Counted from the first letter of the stretch, positions 8,352 through 18,011 are shown. The stretch: 64,000 bases of DNA from Azospirillum lipoferum (GCF_024170005.1 NZ_JALJXJ010000004.1:62001-126000); one strand, 5' to 3'. A program made the numbers and translations. Notes: a model not told the origin generated them from the letters alone.

Positions 8352-11300
8352 ATGGGCAGTTTCACCGACATCTTCATCCGCCGGCCCGTCCTGTCGCTCG
8401 TGGTCAGCCTGCTGATCCTGTTGGTCGGCGCCCGCGCTCTGCTGGAGCTGCCGATCCGGCAGTATCCGCAATTGCAGAACACGGTCATCACCGTGACCAC
8501 CAGCTATCCCGGTGCCTCGCCGGAACTGATGCAGGGCTTCATCGCGACGCCGATCGAACAGGCGGTGGCGACGGCCGAGGGTCTCGACTATCTGACTTCC
8601 TCCTCGACCCAGGGGCAGAGCGTCGTCACCGCCTATGTCCGGCTGAACTTCGACCCCAACGTCGCGATGACCGACGTGATGGCGAAGGTGCAGCAGGTCA
8701 AATACCAGCTCCCGCGCGAGGCGAACGACCCGGTCATCCTGAAATCGACCGGCGAGACGACCTCCATCCTCTACATGGGCTTCTCCAGCCCCGATTTGCC
8801 GGAAGCGGCGATCTCCGACTATCTGACGCGCGTGGTGCAGCCGGTGCTGTCCACGGTGAACGGCGTCGCCCAGGCCAAGATCCTCGGCGGCCAGACCTTC
8901 GCCATGCGGCTGTGGCTGGATCCGGTCAAGATGGCGGCGCGCAACATCTCGCCGGCCGACGTGTCGGCCGCCATCACCACCAACAACTTCCAGTCGGCCC
9001 CCGGCCAGACCAAGGGCGTCTTCGTCGTCACCAACATCACCGCCAACACCGGCCTGACCGACGTCGAGCAGTTCCGCGACATGGTGGTGAAGGCCAAGGA
9101 TGGGGCGCTGGTGCGGATGCGCGACATCGCCACCGTCGAACTCAGCTCCCGAAGCTTCGACGCCAGCGTGGCGATGAACGGCCAGCAGGCCGTCTTCATC
9201 GGCGTCGACGCCACCCCGACCGGCAACCCGCTGAACATCGTCGCCGACATCCGCAAGATGGAGCCGGACCTGCGGCGCAACCTGCCGCCCGGCATGAAGA
9301 TGGAAATCGTCTATGACAGCACCCGCTTCATCCAGGCGTCCATCGACGAGGTGGTGAAGACGCTGGTCGAAGCGGTCGCCATCGTCATCGTCGTCATCTT
9401 CCTGTTCCTGGGCAGCTTGCGCTCGGTGCTGATCCCGGTGGTGACCATCCCGCTGTCCATCGTCGGCGCCGCGACCTTCATGCTGGCTCTGGGCTTCTCG
9501 CTGAACCTGCTGACGCTGCTGGCGATGGTGCTCGCCATCGGCCTCGTCGTCGACGACGCCATCGTGGTGGTGGAGAACATCCACCGCCATATCGAGCACG
9601 GCAAATCGGCGGTCGCGGCCTCGCTGATCGGCGCGCGGGAGATCATCGGGCCGGTCATCTCGATGACCATCACTCTGGCGGCGGTCTACGCCCCCATCGG
9701 CCTCTTGGGCGGCCTGACCGGCGCGCTGTTCCGCGAGTTCGCCTTCACGCTGGCCGCGTCGGTGATCGTATCGGGCGTGGTGGCGCTGACGCTGTCGCCG
9801 ATGATGTGCTCCGTCATCCTGAAGGAGGGAAAGCCCGGCCGCTTCGCCGCCTTCCTCGACCGCCAGTTCGAGAGGCTGGCCAACTGGTACGAGCGCCGGC
9901 TGGACGGCATGCTGGACTATCGCGCCGCGACCCTGCTGTTCGCCGTCGGCATCCTGCTGTCGGTCGGCTACCTGTTCGCCAACACCATGGCGGAACTGGC
10001 GCCGGAAGAGGATCAGGGCATCCTGTTCGGCATCTCCAAGGCGCCGCAATACGCCAACCTCGACTATATCGACAGCTTCGGGAAGCAGATCGACGGCACC
10101 TTCGCCAGCTTCCCGGAAACCGACACCCGCTTCGTGCTGACCGGCCTGCCCACCCTGAACCAGGGCTTCGCCGGCATGATCCTGAAGCCGTGGGCCGAGC
10201 GCAAGCGGTCGGCCAAGGAACTGCAGCCACTGGCCCAGGCCGAGCTGGGCAAGGTGACGGGCATCAACGTGTTCCTGGTTTCGCCGCCGGCCCTGCCGGG
10301 CTCCACCGGCGGCCTGCCGGTGCAGATGGTGATCTCCAGCCCCGGCGATTACCGCACCATCTTCGACGCCATCGAGCGGATCAAGGGCGCCGCCACCAAG
10401 AGCGGCATGTTCATCGTCACCGACAGCGACCTGCAATATGACAGCCCGGTCGTCCGGCTGAAGATCGACCGCGCCAAGGCGGCCGACCTCGGCCTGTCGA
10501 TGAAGTCGGTCGGCGACACGCTGGCCGTGCTGGTCGGCGGCAACTACGTCAACCGCTTCAACCTGAACGGCCGCTCCTACGAGGTCATTCCCCAGGTGCC
10601 GCGGGCCGAGCGCCTGACGCCGGAATCGCTGACCAACTATTACGTCACCTCCGGTTCGGGCGCCCAGATCCCGCTGTCGACCGTGGTGTCGGTGGAGACG
10701 GCGACCGAGCCCAACGCGCTGAACAAGTACAACCAGCTGCCTTCGGCCACCTTCTCGGCGGTGCCGATGCCGGGCGTCTCCATGGGTCAGGTCGTCGACT
10801 TCCTGGAGGAGCAGGCGCGCACCCAGCTGCCGGCCGGCTTCAACCACGCCTACCTGTCGGAGTCGCGCCAGTTCGTGACGGAGGGCAACCAGCTGATGGT
10901 CACCTTCGCCTTCGCGCTGATCGTGATCTATCTGGTGCTGGCGGCGCAGTTCGAGTCGCTGCGCGACCCGCTGGTGATCCTGGTGTCGGTGCCGATGTCG
11001 ATCTGCGGCGCGCTGCTGCCGTTGTTCTTCGGCGTCTCCACCATGAACATCTACACCCAGGTGGGTCTGGTGACGCTGATCGGCCTGATCTCCAAGCACG
11101 GCATCCTGCTGGTGGAATTCGCCCGCGAGATGCAGATCAACGAGGGCGTCGACCGCCGTACCGCGATCGAGCATGCCGCCCGCGTCCGCCTGCGCCCGAT
11201 TCTGATGACCACCGCGGCGATGGTGGTCGGCCTGCTACCGCTGCTGACCGCGGCGGGGGCCGGTGCGGCCAGCCGCTTCTCCATCGGTCTGGTCATCGTG

Positions 11301-11426
11301 TCCGGCATGCTGATCGGCACGCTGTTCACGCTGTTCGTCCTGCCGGCGGTCTACACCGTGCTGGCCAAGGACCACTATGCCGCCTCGCGCTCCGGCCGGG
11401 CGGAGCAGCTGCGCAGCACGACCTGA
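8352..11426 (+). CDS. RND multidrug efflux permease
   Basis: 1024 residues, the usual length of the HAE1 RND family. The N terminus (FIRRPVLSLVVSLLILLVGA) is the first of twelve helices. Large periplasmic loops follow helices 1 and 7. The proton-relay pair lies in GLVVDDAIVVVENIH, with D401 and D402 corresponding to the essential Asp pair of AcrB-type pumps. The second half repeats the fold and ends with LFVLPAVYTVLA. It lies 10 bases after the adaptor gene and is followed by a strong terminator, so tetR, adaptor and pump form one unit. No outer-membrane factor gene is adjacent, so a shared TolC-like channel is likely. Confidence 0.92.
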   Translation: MGSFTDIFIRRPVLSLVVSLLILLVGARALLELPIRQYPQLQNTVITVTTSYPGASPELMQGFIATPIEQAVATAEGLDYLTSSSTQGQSVVTAYVRLNFDPNVAMTDVMAKVQQVKYQLPREANDPVILKSTGETTSILYMGFSSPDLPEAAISDYLTRVVQPVLSTVNGVAQAKILGGQTFAMRLWLDPVKMAARNISPADVSAAITTNNFQSAPGQTKGVFVVTNITANTGLTDVEQFRDMVVKAKDGALVRMRDIATVELSSRSFDASVAMNGQQAVFIGVDATPTGNPLNIVADIRKMEPDLRRNLPPGMKMEIVYDSTRFIQASIDEVVKTLVEAVAIVIVVIFLFLGSLRSVLIPVVTIPLSIVGAATFMLALGFSLNLLTLLAMVLAIGLVVDDAIVVVENIHRHIEHGKSAVAASLIGAREIIGPVISMTITLAAVYAPIGLLGGLTGALFREFAFTLAASVIVSGVVALTLSPMMCSVILKEGKPGRFAAFLDRQFERLANWYERRLDGMLDYRAATLLFAVGILLSVGYLFANTMAELAPEEDQGILFGISKAPQYANLDYIDSFGKQIDGTFASFPETDTRFVLTGLPTLNQGFAGMILKPWAERKRSAKELQPLAQAELGKVTGINVFLVSPPALPGSTGGLPVQMVISSPGDYRTIFDAIERIKGAATKSGMFIVTDSDLQYDSPVVRLKIDRAKAADLGLSMKSVGDTLAVLVGGNYVNRFNLNGRSYEVIPQVPRAERLTPESLTNYYVTSGSGAQIPLSTVVSVETATEPNALNKYNQLPSATFSAVPMPGVSMGQVVDFLEEQARTQLPAGFNHAYLSESRQFVTEGNQLMVTFAFALIVIYLVLAAQFESLRDPLVILVSVPMSICGALLPLFFGVSTMNIYTQVGLVTLIGLISKHGILLVEFAREMQINEGVDRRTAIEHAARVRLRPILMTTAAMVVGLLPLLTAAGAGAASRFSIGLVIVSGMLIGTLFTLFVLPAVYTVLAKDHYAASRSGRAEQLRSTT

Positions 11427-11450
11427 CGCGCCGTCGGACATCACGCGACG

Positions 11451-11490
11451 AAACAGGCCCCTCCCGACCGGGAGGGGCCTGTTTTCGTTT
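11451..11490. terminator. Bidirectional intrinsic terminator after the RND operon
   Basis: A perfect 15-bp stem (arms 11451-11465 and 11470-11484; AAACAGGCCCCTCCC and its complement) with loop GACC is followed by TTTTCGTTT on the plus strand. The stem begins with AAA, so the minus-strand transcript also ends in a U-rich tract. It can therefore serve the RND operon and the small gene at 11499. Confidence 0.9.
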
Positions 11491-11498
11491 GGGGCGTC

Positions 11499-11687
11499 TC
11501 ACCCCGCCAGTTCCGCCGGCGCCGGCACATCCTCGCCTTCTTCGCGGCGGAGCATCCAGACCAGCCAGCGTTCGGTATGGATCAGCAGGCGCCGGGTTTC
11601 CACGCTGTCGCAACCGCGGCTGTGGTCGCGCAGCAGACGGATGGCGCGGCAGATGGCCGACTGCGGGTCGAGGGCTCGTTCCGGCAC
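11499..11687 (-). CDS. Small hypothetical protein (62 residues)
   Basis: I do not recognise this protein. The reading frame from a GTG at 11687 is preceded by AAGGA at about nine bases, and gives a compact basic/amphipathic protein rich in Arg, Leu and Trp (RRLLIHTERWLVWMLRREE near residues 32-50). The frame continues upstream to 11867, but that part looks unlike a protein. The shared terminator at 11451-11490 supports transcription on this strand. Confidence 0.5.
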   Translation of the reverse strand: MPERALDPQSAICRAIRLLRDHSRGCDSVETRRLLIHTERWLVWMLRREEGEDVPAPAELAG

Positions 11688-12114
11688 GGGCGGGGTCCTT
11701 GGTAGCAATGATAGGGGCGGCCAGTGAGGCTCTCCGACACATACCGGACCATTCCGCAACCAACGCGTGATCTTTCTCGGGCGCAACCTGAATCCTGTCG
11801 CGCAACCGTTCTGAAGCTGCGCGTGGCAGGCAGAATGATGCGGGCAAAGACGGTCAAAGTTCCACAAGCGCCACGACCGGCGGGACCTTGGCCGTGAGAC
11901 ATGCGGGTAAGGCTCCCTTGCTCGCTCTTACCCCTGCCTGTGGTATTTATCGAATGTTATATCTTTTGTTCTACACCAGCAGTCGGGCAATCGCCGTCAC
12001 GAATGCTGTCCCTTTATGCGCCGGCACTTCAACACCTACAGACCATGGGGCAGCGGCGACGGCACGCCGGCTCCCGGGCCGACCGCTCCCGAATTCCTGT
12101 ATCCGGAGGCTGAC
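11688..12114. other. Intergenic region with an AT-rich island
   Basis: No convincing gene is seen. Around 11940-11975 the DNA is much richer in A and T than its surroundings (GGTATTTATCGAATG followed by TTATATCTTTTG). This is the best place for the promoter of the Hpt gene at 12115, but I cannot assign a clear -35/-10 pair. Short overlapping frames here have no ribosome sites or recognisable motifs. Confidence 0.5.
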
Positions 12115-12462
12115 ATGACCGACATCCCGGACGACGACCTTCTGGACGAGGAGCAGGTCTCGCTTCTGCTGGAGGTGCTGACGGCCGACGACTGGAGCGC
12201 CTCCATCGCCGGCTTCGCCGAGAATGGCCGCAAGACCATCGACAGCATGACCGCCCAGGCCCGCGCCGGGGAACCGCACAACCGCACCGCCCACACGCTG
12301 AAGGGCACCTCGCTGAATCTCGGCGCGGCAGCGCTCGGCCGGCTGGCGAAGGACCTGGAACACGCCCCCTCCGCCGCGGTTCTGGAGCAGGAAAAGCGGC
12401 TCTACGACCTGCTCGAGCGCTCCATCGCCGCACTCGCCACGCGCACGCCGCTCGACGTCTGA
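12115..12462 (+). CDS. Hpt-domain phosphotransfer protein
   Basis: 115 residues with ATG preceded by GGAGG. The segment RTAHTLKGTSLNLGAAALGR, followed by LAKDLE, is the histidine-containing phosphotransfer motif, with the phosphorylatable His in AHTLKG. The rest is helical. The protein has no kinase or receiver domain, so it would shuttle phosphate between a hybrid kinase and a receiver. A single-domain receiver is encoded about 0.7 kb downstream at 13141, which may be a partner (inference). Confidence 0.8.
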   Translation: MTDIPDDDLLDEEQVSLLLEVLTADDWSASIAGFAENGRKTIDSMTAQARAGEPHNRTAHTLKGTSLNLGAAALGRLAKDLEHAPSAAVLEQEKRLYDLLERSIAALATRTPLDV

Positions 12463-12587
12463 ACGGGTAGCCCGGCGGCCCGACAGCCACCAACAGGCAG
12501 TCGCCGCTTCCACATTCGGACAGGTCGGCGCGGCACAAAAGCTTCCCTGACACGTTGTTCCTTCAGGACAACGACCAGAGAGGCACC

Positions 12588-12980
12588 ATGACCGACCTTG
12601 CAGACGATCTCGACCAATGGACCGGCGCGCGGTCCGGAGCGAGGGCTGACCGGGTGCGGCCGGCGGTGCGCCAGGCCATGGCCGCGGCCGGATTCGTGCC
12701 GATGGATCTGGGCGACGGCTGCCACGCCTGGTACCGCCGGTCCGAAGATGGCACCCATGCGCTGATCTCGCACAACAACGCTCTGGACGGTGATCCGACG
12801 GTCAGGGACTGGATCGTCGGCCAGTATGGCGAGCGCGGCGGCTTCGTCGAGGTCGGCGGCCTGCCGTTGTCCCGCGCGCTGGAAGGAGCCGACATCCTGC
12901 CGTCGCCGGTGCGGCCCGACGGATCGCTGGTGGAAGCGCTCTACCCCTCCCTCCAACAGGCACTTGATGATCTTGGGTGA
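12588..12980 (+). CDS. Hypothetical protein (130 residues)
   Basis: The ATG at 12588 has GAGAGGCACC just upstream. The product is a soluble, acidic protein with HAWYRRSEDGTHALISHNNA and DWIVGQYGERGGFVEVGG segments, which look like a small alpha/beta domain. I see no signal peptide, membrane helix or known catalytic motif. It lies between an Hpt gene and a receiver gene on the same strand but is separated from both by more than 100 bases. Function unknown. Confidence 0.65.
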   Translation: MTDLADDLDQWTGARSGARADRVRPAVRQAMAAAGFVPMDLGDGCHAWYRRSEDGTHALISHNNALDGDPTVRDWIVGQYGERGGFVEVGGLPLSRALEGADILPSPVRPDGSLVEALYPSLQQALDDLG

Positions 12981-13140
12981 TAGCCCAGCCAGAGCTTGCG
13001 AATGGCCCAATGGGCGATGACCAAGGTCCGGGTGGACAAGCGGACGGCTGAACGGAAAAGCTCACGCCGGTTGCCGGATGGGGTTACGACCCCCATCTGA
13101 CCGCCGACAACAGCTTTGACCAGCAGCGAGCCGCCTGCCC

Positions 13141-13515
13141 ATGGAAGCCGACCGATCCAAGCCCTTGCGCATCCTGCTCGTCGAAGACGAGCCGCTGGTG
13201 GCCATGGCCATCGAGGATTCGCTGGAAGTCCAGAATGTCGGCGTCGTCGGCCCCGCCGGCACGGTGGCGGAGGCGCTGGACCTGATCGCCAAGGGCGGCA
13301 TCGATGCCGCCCTGCTTGACGTGACGCTCCGCGGCGAACGTGTCGACAGCGTCGCCGACGCCCTGAGCGCCCGGGGCATTCCCTTCGTCTTCACCACCGG
13401 CCATGGCGCCGCCGGGCTGCCGCAGGGCCACCAGGACCGCCCGGTCCTGACCAAGCCCTTCCGCGAGGTCGAGATGACCGACGCCATCGACCGCTATTTC
13501 CGCGGTGGGGCGTAA
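13141..13515 (+). CDS. Single-domain response regulator
   Basis: 124 residues, one receiver domain only. It shows LLVEDEPLVA at the N terminus, the acceptor aspartate in ALLDVTLRGE, and the conserved Lys in LTKPFRE. Single receivers of this type are common partners of HWE/HisKA_2 kinases and of Hpt proteins in alphaproteobacteria. No kinase is adjacent; the nearest phosphotransfer component is the Hpt protein at 12115. Confidence 0.85.
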   Translation: MEADRSKPLRILLVEDEPLVAMAIEDSLEVQNVGVVGPAGTVAEALDLIAKGGIDAALLDVTLRGERVDSVADALSARGIPFVFTTGHGAAGLPQGHQDRPVLTKPFREVEMTDAIDRYFRGGA

Positions 13516-13561
13516 GGCCCCACCTACGGCACCCTTCTGTCCCGTTCAGCCCGGCCGCCCA

Positions 13562-14764
13562 TCAACCCGGCCGGCCGTCTGCCCGCGGCGACAGCAGAAC
13601 CGGGGCGTAGGCGGTCAGATACAGGGCGAAGGCCGCGACCCAGGCATAGCCCGACCATTGCAGCGCCACCCACACCCACTCCACTGGCAGCAGCGGCGAG
13701 GCGGTGCGGCCGACCGCCGCGACCGTCAGCAGCACATAGGCGGCGACCGTCAGCCGCGACACCACCAGCGGCCGCCCGGTGTGGCCGAGCGAGGCGCGGC
13801 TCATCACCGCCAGGATCAGCGTGGCGAAGGCGCCGACCGTCAGCGCATGGGTTCCCGCCGCCGCCGGCAGCCCGGCCAGGGCATGCAGCCCGCGCAGGCC
13901 CAGAGCCACCGGCACCCACAGATAGCCGACATGCAGGATCCACAGGATCGGCGAGCGCCAAGCCTTCCAGCCCTGCCAGCCGGCCAGCCGCACCGCGTGC
14001 GCAACCGCGGCGGCAAGGGCGATCACCCCGGTGACCACCGACTCCGGCGCCAGCATCGTCGCCGGGATCAGGGCCAGGGTCAGGACCAGCGTCGGCCGCT
14101 CCACCATCGGCCAGGACCGCACGCCCAAGCCCGCTTTGCCCAGCCCGTTGCGGGTAAAGGCCGGCAGGATGCGCCCGCCGATCACCGTCACCATCATCAG
14201 CACGATGCCGAGGCCCAGTGCGAAGCCGGCATCCGCCCCGCCCTCCAGCACATCCAGCCAGTCCAGATGGATCAGCAGGTTTGCGGCGGTCATCAGCCCG
14301 ATCAGGATCAGGAAGGCGCTGTTCCGCCATTTCCCGGCCGCCACCAGCGGCCGGGCGAGCGCCAGCCCCAGCCCCGGCAGGAAAGCGATGTCGATCACTG
14401 CCGCCACCGGTTCCGGCATGCCGGTCCACGGGAAGACTGCGACTCGGCCGGCGATCCACAGGGCCGCGAGCGCCATCAGCGGGGCGCCGGACACCGCCTT
14501 GGTCCCGGTCCAGCTCGGCACCGCGGTCAGCAGGAAGCCGGCGACGGCGGCGATCACCATGCCGAACAGCATCTCATGTGCATGCCAGGCGCTGGCGCCC
14601 ACCGCATGCTCCGGCCATTCGCCGGTCGCCAGCACGCCCAGCCAGGCGGCCAGCAGCCCGACCGCGGCCACGCCGCTGAACAGGAAGAAGAAGCGGAAGC
14701 CATACTGGAACAGGATCGGGACGGCGGGGCCGTCGTCGCGGCCGGCAAGACTGGGGGAGGACAT
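13562..14764 (-). CDS. nnrS: NnrS-family haem/copper membrane protein
   Basis: 400 residues with about twelve hydrophobic segments. The N-terminal region has YGFRFFFLFSGVAA, then WHAHEMLFGMVIAAVAGFLL, which is the characteristic NnrS signature (histidines in WHAHEM). More conserved histidines appear later (GTHALTVGA, SLGHTGRPL). NnrS proteins help cells resist nitric oxide stress and are often controlled by NnrR/DNR-type FNR-family regulators. A matching box lies at 14840-14853 upstream of this start. Confidence 0.9.
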   Translation of the reverse strand: MSSPSLAGRDDGPAVPILFQYGFRFFFLFSGVAAVGLLAAWLGVLATGEWPEHAVGASAWHAHEMLFGMVIAAVAGFLLTAVPSWTGTKAVSGAPLMALAALWIAGRVAVFPWTGMPEPVAAVIDIAFLPGLGLALARPLVAAGKWRNSAFLILIGLMTAANLLIHLDWLDVLEGGADAGFALGLGIVLMMVTVIGGRILPAFTRNGLGKAGLGVRSWPMVERPTLVLTLALIPATMLAPESVVTGVIALAAAVAHAVRLAGWQGWKAWRSPILWILHVGYLWVPVALGLRGLHALAGLPAAAGTHALTVGAFATLILAVMSRASLGHTGRPLVVSRLTVAAYVLLTVAAVGRTASPLLPVEWVWVALQWSGYAWVAAFALYLTAYAPVLLSPRADGRPG

Positions 14765-14839
14765 GGACAGGGACTCCGCAAGACGGTTGCTGCAGTGCAG
14801 GATTGACTGTCAGCCTGCGCGCCCCGCCCCCACGCCGCC

Positions 14840-14853
14840 TTGACGAAAATCAA
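14840..14853. promoter_or_regulatory. FNR/NnrR/DNR-type binding box
   Basis: TTGAC-GAAA-ATCAA matches the FNR-family consensus TTGAT-N4-ATCAA at nine of ten positions. Its centre is 82 bases upstream of the nnrS ATG (14764) and about 60 bases upstream of the divergent gene at 14909. nnrS genes are classical targets of NO-responsive members of this regulator family. No FNR-family gene lies in the window. Confidence 0.6.
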
Positions 14854-14908
14854 ACGCATTCTCAAGCTGGCGTCCCATCCGATTTCGCCCCCAATTTCCC
14901 CCGGATCC

Positions 14909-16162
14909 ATGCCCCGTCCCGACAGCCTGTCCCTGCGCGAGGCGCGCCGCGTCGCCATCGCGGCCCAGGGGTTCCCCAACGGCGCCCCCAACAGCATCCC
15001 CGACGCCACGCCAGACACCGATCCCGTGGAGGCCCGCCATGTCCGGCGCCTGATCGGGCGGCTGGGGCTGGTGCAGATCGATTCGGTCAATGTGCTGGTG
15101 CGTTCCCATTACCTGCCGCTGTTCTCGCGGCTGGGGCCGTACGAAGCGGCGTTGCTCGACCGGCTGGCCTATGGCGGCAAGCGGAGGGCGCTGTTCGAAT
15201 ATTGGGGCCACGAGGCGTCGCTGATCCCGGTGGAGCAGCAGCCGCTGTTCCGCTGGCGCATGGCACGGGCCGAGCGCGGCGAGGGCACCTATGGCGAACT
15301 GGCACGCTTCGCCACCGAACGCCGCCCCTATATCGACTCGGTGCTGGCGGAGGTGGCGGCACGCGGCCCGATGGGCGCGTCGGAACTCAGCGAGGCCGGG
15401 CGCGGGGCCGGTGGCTGGTGGGGATGGAGCGACGGCAAGCGGGCGCTGGAGTACCTGTTCTGGGCCGGCCTCGTCACCACCGCCGGGCGGCGCGGCTTCG
15501 AGCGGCTCTATGACCTGCCGGAACGGGTGCTGCCCGCCGCCATCCTCGACACGCCCACCCCGGAGGAGGCCGAGGCCCAGCGCGCCCTGCTGCGCATCGC
15601 CGCCCGTGCCCATGGCGTGGCGACCGAGCGCGACCTGCGCGACTATCACCGGCTGGACCTCGCCGACGCCCGCCTGCGCATTGCCGAACTGGTGGAGGCG
15701 GGGGAGCTTCTGCCGGTGACGGTGGAGGGCTGGGACCGCACCGCCTATGTCATCCCCGACCTGCGCATCCCCCGCAAGGCCCCGGCCCGCGCCCTGCTCT
15801 CCCCCTTCGATTCGCTGGTCTGGGAACGGCAGCGCACCGAACGCCTGTTCGGTGCCCGCATCCGGCTGGAGATCTACACCCCGGCCCACAAGCGGGAGCA
15901 TGGCTATTATGTCCTGCCCTTCCTGATGGACGAGCGCATCGCCGCCCGCGTCGACCTGAAATCCGACCGCAAGGCCGCCTGCCTGCTGGTCCAGGCCGCC
16001 CATGCCGAACCGCATGCCAGCGTCGATGCCGTCGCCCCGGCCCTGGCGGCGGAATTGCGCCGGCTGGCCGGCTGGCTGGGATTGGAGCGGGTGACGGTGG
16101 TCGGTACCGGCGATCTGGCGCCGGCCCTGGCGAGGGCGTTGGGCGACGGGCAGGCTTGCTGA
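14909..16162 (+). CDS. YcaQ/AlkX-like winged-helix DNA glycosylase family protein
   Basis: About 417 residues. The protein belongs to the HTH_42 family by its N-terminal RRLIGRLGLVQIDSVNVL, then YLPLFSRLGPY and a downstream WGHEASLIP segment. The family catalytic motif QxD is present as Q56-I57-D58. E. coli YcaQ unhooks interstrand DNA crosslinks. The start is ATG 14909; the longer frame from TTG 14840 would place the FNR-type box inside the gene. Divergent from nnrS, so they may share upstream control. Confidence 0.75.
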   Translation: MPRPDSLSLREARRVAIAAQGFPNGAPNSIPDATPDTDPVEARHVRRLIGRLGLVQIDSVNVLVRSHYLPLFSRLGPYEAALLDRLAYGGKRRALFEYWGHEASLIPVEQQPLFRWRMARAERGEGTYGELARFATERRPYIDSVLAEVAARGPMGASELSEAGRGAGGWWGWSDGKRALEYLFWAGLVTTAGRRGFERLYDLPERVLPAAILDTPTPEEAEAQRALLRIAARAHGVATERDLRDYHRLDLADARLRIAELVEAGELLPVTVEGWDRTAYVIPDLRIPRKAPARALLSPFDSLVWERQRTERLFGARIRLEIYTPAHKREHGYYVLPFLMDERIAARVDLKSDRKAACLLVQAAHAEPHASVDAVAPALAAELRRLAGWLGLERVTVVGTGDLAPALARALGDGQAC

Positions 16163-16175
16163 AATCGACCGTCCC

Positions 16176-18011
16176 CTACCCCATCACCCGCTCCGGCGGA
16201 AAGCGCAGCCGAACCGTCGTCCCGCATCCCGGCGCGCTGTCGACGGCTATGCTGCCGCCATGCAGCTCCACCAGGGCGGCGGTCAGCGGCAGGCCCAAGC
16301 CGGAGCCGTGCTGGGCCACCGTCATCGGGTCATGGGCGGGGTCGTGCAACTGGGCGAAAGCGGTCAGCGCCTGCGGGATGCGGTCGGGCGGCATGCCGCG
16401 GCCGTCGTCGGCGACCGCCAGCACCAGACCGCCGTCTGCCTCGCGCTCCACCGATACCATCACATGGCCGTCGGCGGCGGTGAATTTCAGGGCATTGCCG
16501 ACGAGGTTAGTCAACATCTGCCGGACCAGCGACGGGTCGGCCCACAGCACCGGCGGATCGTCCGGCAGGCGGGCGGACAGGGTCACGCCGGACCGCTCGG
16601 CCCGTGCCGCCATCATCGACAGGGTGGCGTCGACGATCAGGGCGGGCAGGCAATCCTCTTCATGCAGATCCAACGCTCCCGCCTCGATGCGGGCGAGATC
16701 GAGCAGGTTGTTGATCAGTTCCAGCATATAGTCGCCGGCCGCGACGATCTGGGCCGCCGCGTCGCCATAGCGCGGGTTGTCCGGCGGCCCGAACAGCCGG
16801 TCCCGCAGGATCTCGGCAAAGCCGATGACGGCGGTCAACGGGGTGCGCAGCTCGTGGCTCAGATGGTGGACATAGTCGGATTTGCGGCGGTTGGCGGCGG
16901 CAAGCTCCAGCGCCCGGGCCTTCAGGTCGGTGATGTCGGTGCGCAGGCCGACGGTGCCGCCGTCGCAGGTCCGCCGCTCCTCGATGCGTAGCCAGCGGCC
17001 GTCGGCAAGCTGCACCTCCATCGGCGGGCCGCCATTGCGGTGCAGGGCCAGCCGCCCGGCGATCCACTTCTCCGCCTGCTCTGGCGGGATGCGGTAGAGG
17101 CCCCGCCGCACTCCGTCGCGCAGCAACCTTTCGAACGGAGTGCCGGGCTGCGCCAGATCGGGATCGGAGATCTTCAGGTCGCGGTAGCGGCGGTTGAACA
17201 GCACCAGCCGGTCGTCGGCGTCATACAGCACGAAGCCCTGGCCGATGCTGTCGATGGCGTCCAGCAGCAGCCGATGCGCCCGCTCCGCCCGATGCTCCGC
17301 CCGGGTCCGGACGGTGACGTTGCGCAGGATGCACAGGATGCGGCTGCCGTCGTCGCCCAGGGGAACCAGCCGCGCCTCGAACACGGCATCGCCCCCGGCC
17401 TGCCGGTTGCCGGACAGGCGGAGATCGACCGTTGCGGCGGGAGCACCGGCCACCACCCGTTCCAGCGCGTCGGCCAGAGGCCCTGCGGCCTCCTCCGGCA
17501 GCACGTCCTGGATGCGGCCGTTCAGGAAACGAGCGTTCAGGATGCGCTGGGCCGGAATGCCGAACTCGGCGGGGTTGCCGGCGGCGAAGTCCAGGATGCC
17601 GCCGTCGCGCCGAAGCTCGAACCGCAGGTCGGGATAGGCGTAGGACAGGGCGACCAGCTGCTCGTTCAGCCGGGCCACCTCCTGCCGCGCGGCACTGTCG
17701 GCCGGCGCCTCCACCAGCAGAAGATCGCATCCGGCCACAGGCCCGATGCGGACGGTCAGGGCGGCGGATCCGCCGCCGCAGCGGATGGTCACCGCACGCT
17801 CGACGGGGGTGGCAGGCACCGGCCCGGCCGGCATCATGCGCAAAGGTCCGCCCATCGCATCCGGGTCCAGCAGCGTGCAGGCCGCCCCGTTCAGCCAGAC
17901 GACGGCACCGTCCTCCACCCGCGCCAGCCACAGCGGAGTGGCGAGGCCGGCCAGCAGGGCCAGCCCCGGCAACTGGGACGGATCTTGCGTGACGGCGGAC
18001 AGGGACGGCAT
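16176..18011 (-). CDS. PAS-domain sensor histidine kinase
   Basis: 611 residues, no obvious membrane helix. Two PAS-like regions are visible: about 125-235, and a PAS fold with GQGFVLYDADDRLVLFNRRY at about 257-276. The H-box HHLSHELRTPLTAVIGFAEI carries H386. The ATP-binding domain has NLVGNALKFTA, ADDGRGMPP and GSGLGLPLTAALVELHGG. There is no attached receiver and no adjacent regulator gene. It lies 96 bases downstream of the degenerate ABC ATPase gene on the same strand and could be cotranscribed with it. Confidence 0.88.
   Translation of the reverse strand: MPSLSAVTQDPSQLPGLALLAGLATPLWLARVEDGAVVWLNGAACTLLDPDAMGGPLRMMPAGPVPATPVERAVTIRCGGGSAALTVRIGPVAGCDLLLVEAPADSAARQEVARLNEQLVALSYAYPDLRFELRRDGGILDFAAGNPAEFGIPAQRILNARFLNGRIQDVLPEEAAGPLADALERVVAGAPAATVDLRLSGNRQAGGDAVFEARLVPLGDDGSRILCILRNVTVRTRAEHRAERAHRLLLDAIDSIGQGFVLYDADDRLVLFNRRYRDLKISDPDLAQPGTPFERLLRDGVRRGLYRIPPEQAEKWIAGRLALHRNGGPPMEVQLADGRWLRIEERRTCDGGTVGLRTDITDLKARALELAAANRRKSDYVHHLSHELRTPLTAVIGFAEILRDRLFGPPDNPRYGDAAAQIVAAGDYMLELINNLLDLARIEAGALDLHEEDCLPALIVDATLSMMAARAERSGVTLSARLPDDPPVLWADPSLVRQMLTNLVGNALKFTAADGHVMVSVEREADGGLVLAVADDGRGMPPDRIPQALTAFAQLHDPAHDPMTVAQHGSGLGLPLTAALVELHGGSIAVDSAPGCGTTVRLRFPPERVMG

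Noticed and set aside
7968..11174. A 1068-codon open frame on the minus strand
   Set aside because: Antisense to the RND pump; composition is His/Gln/Arg-rich, with no domain or ribosome site.
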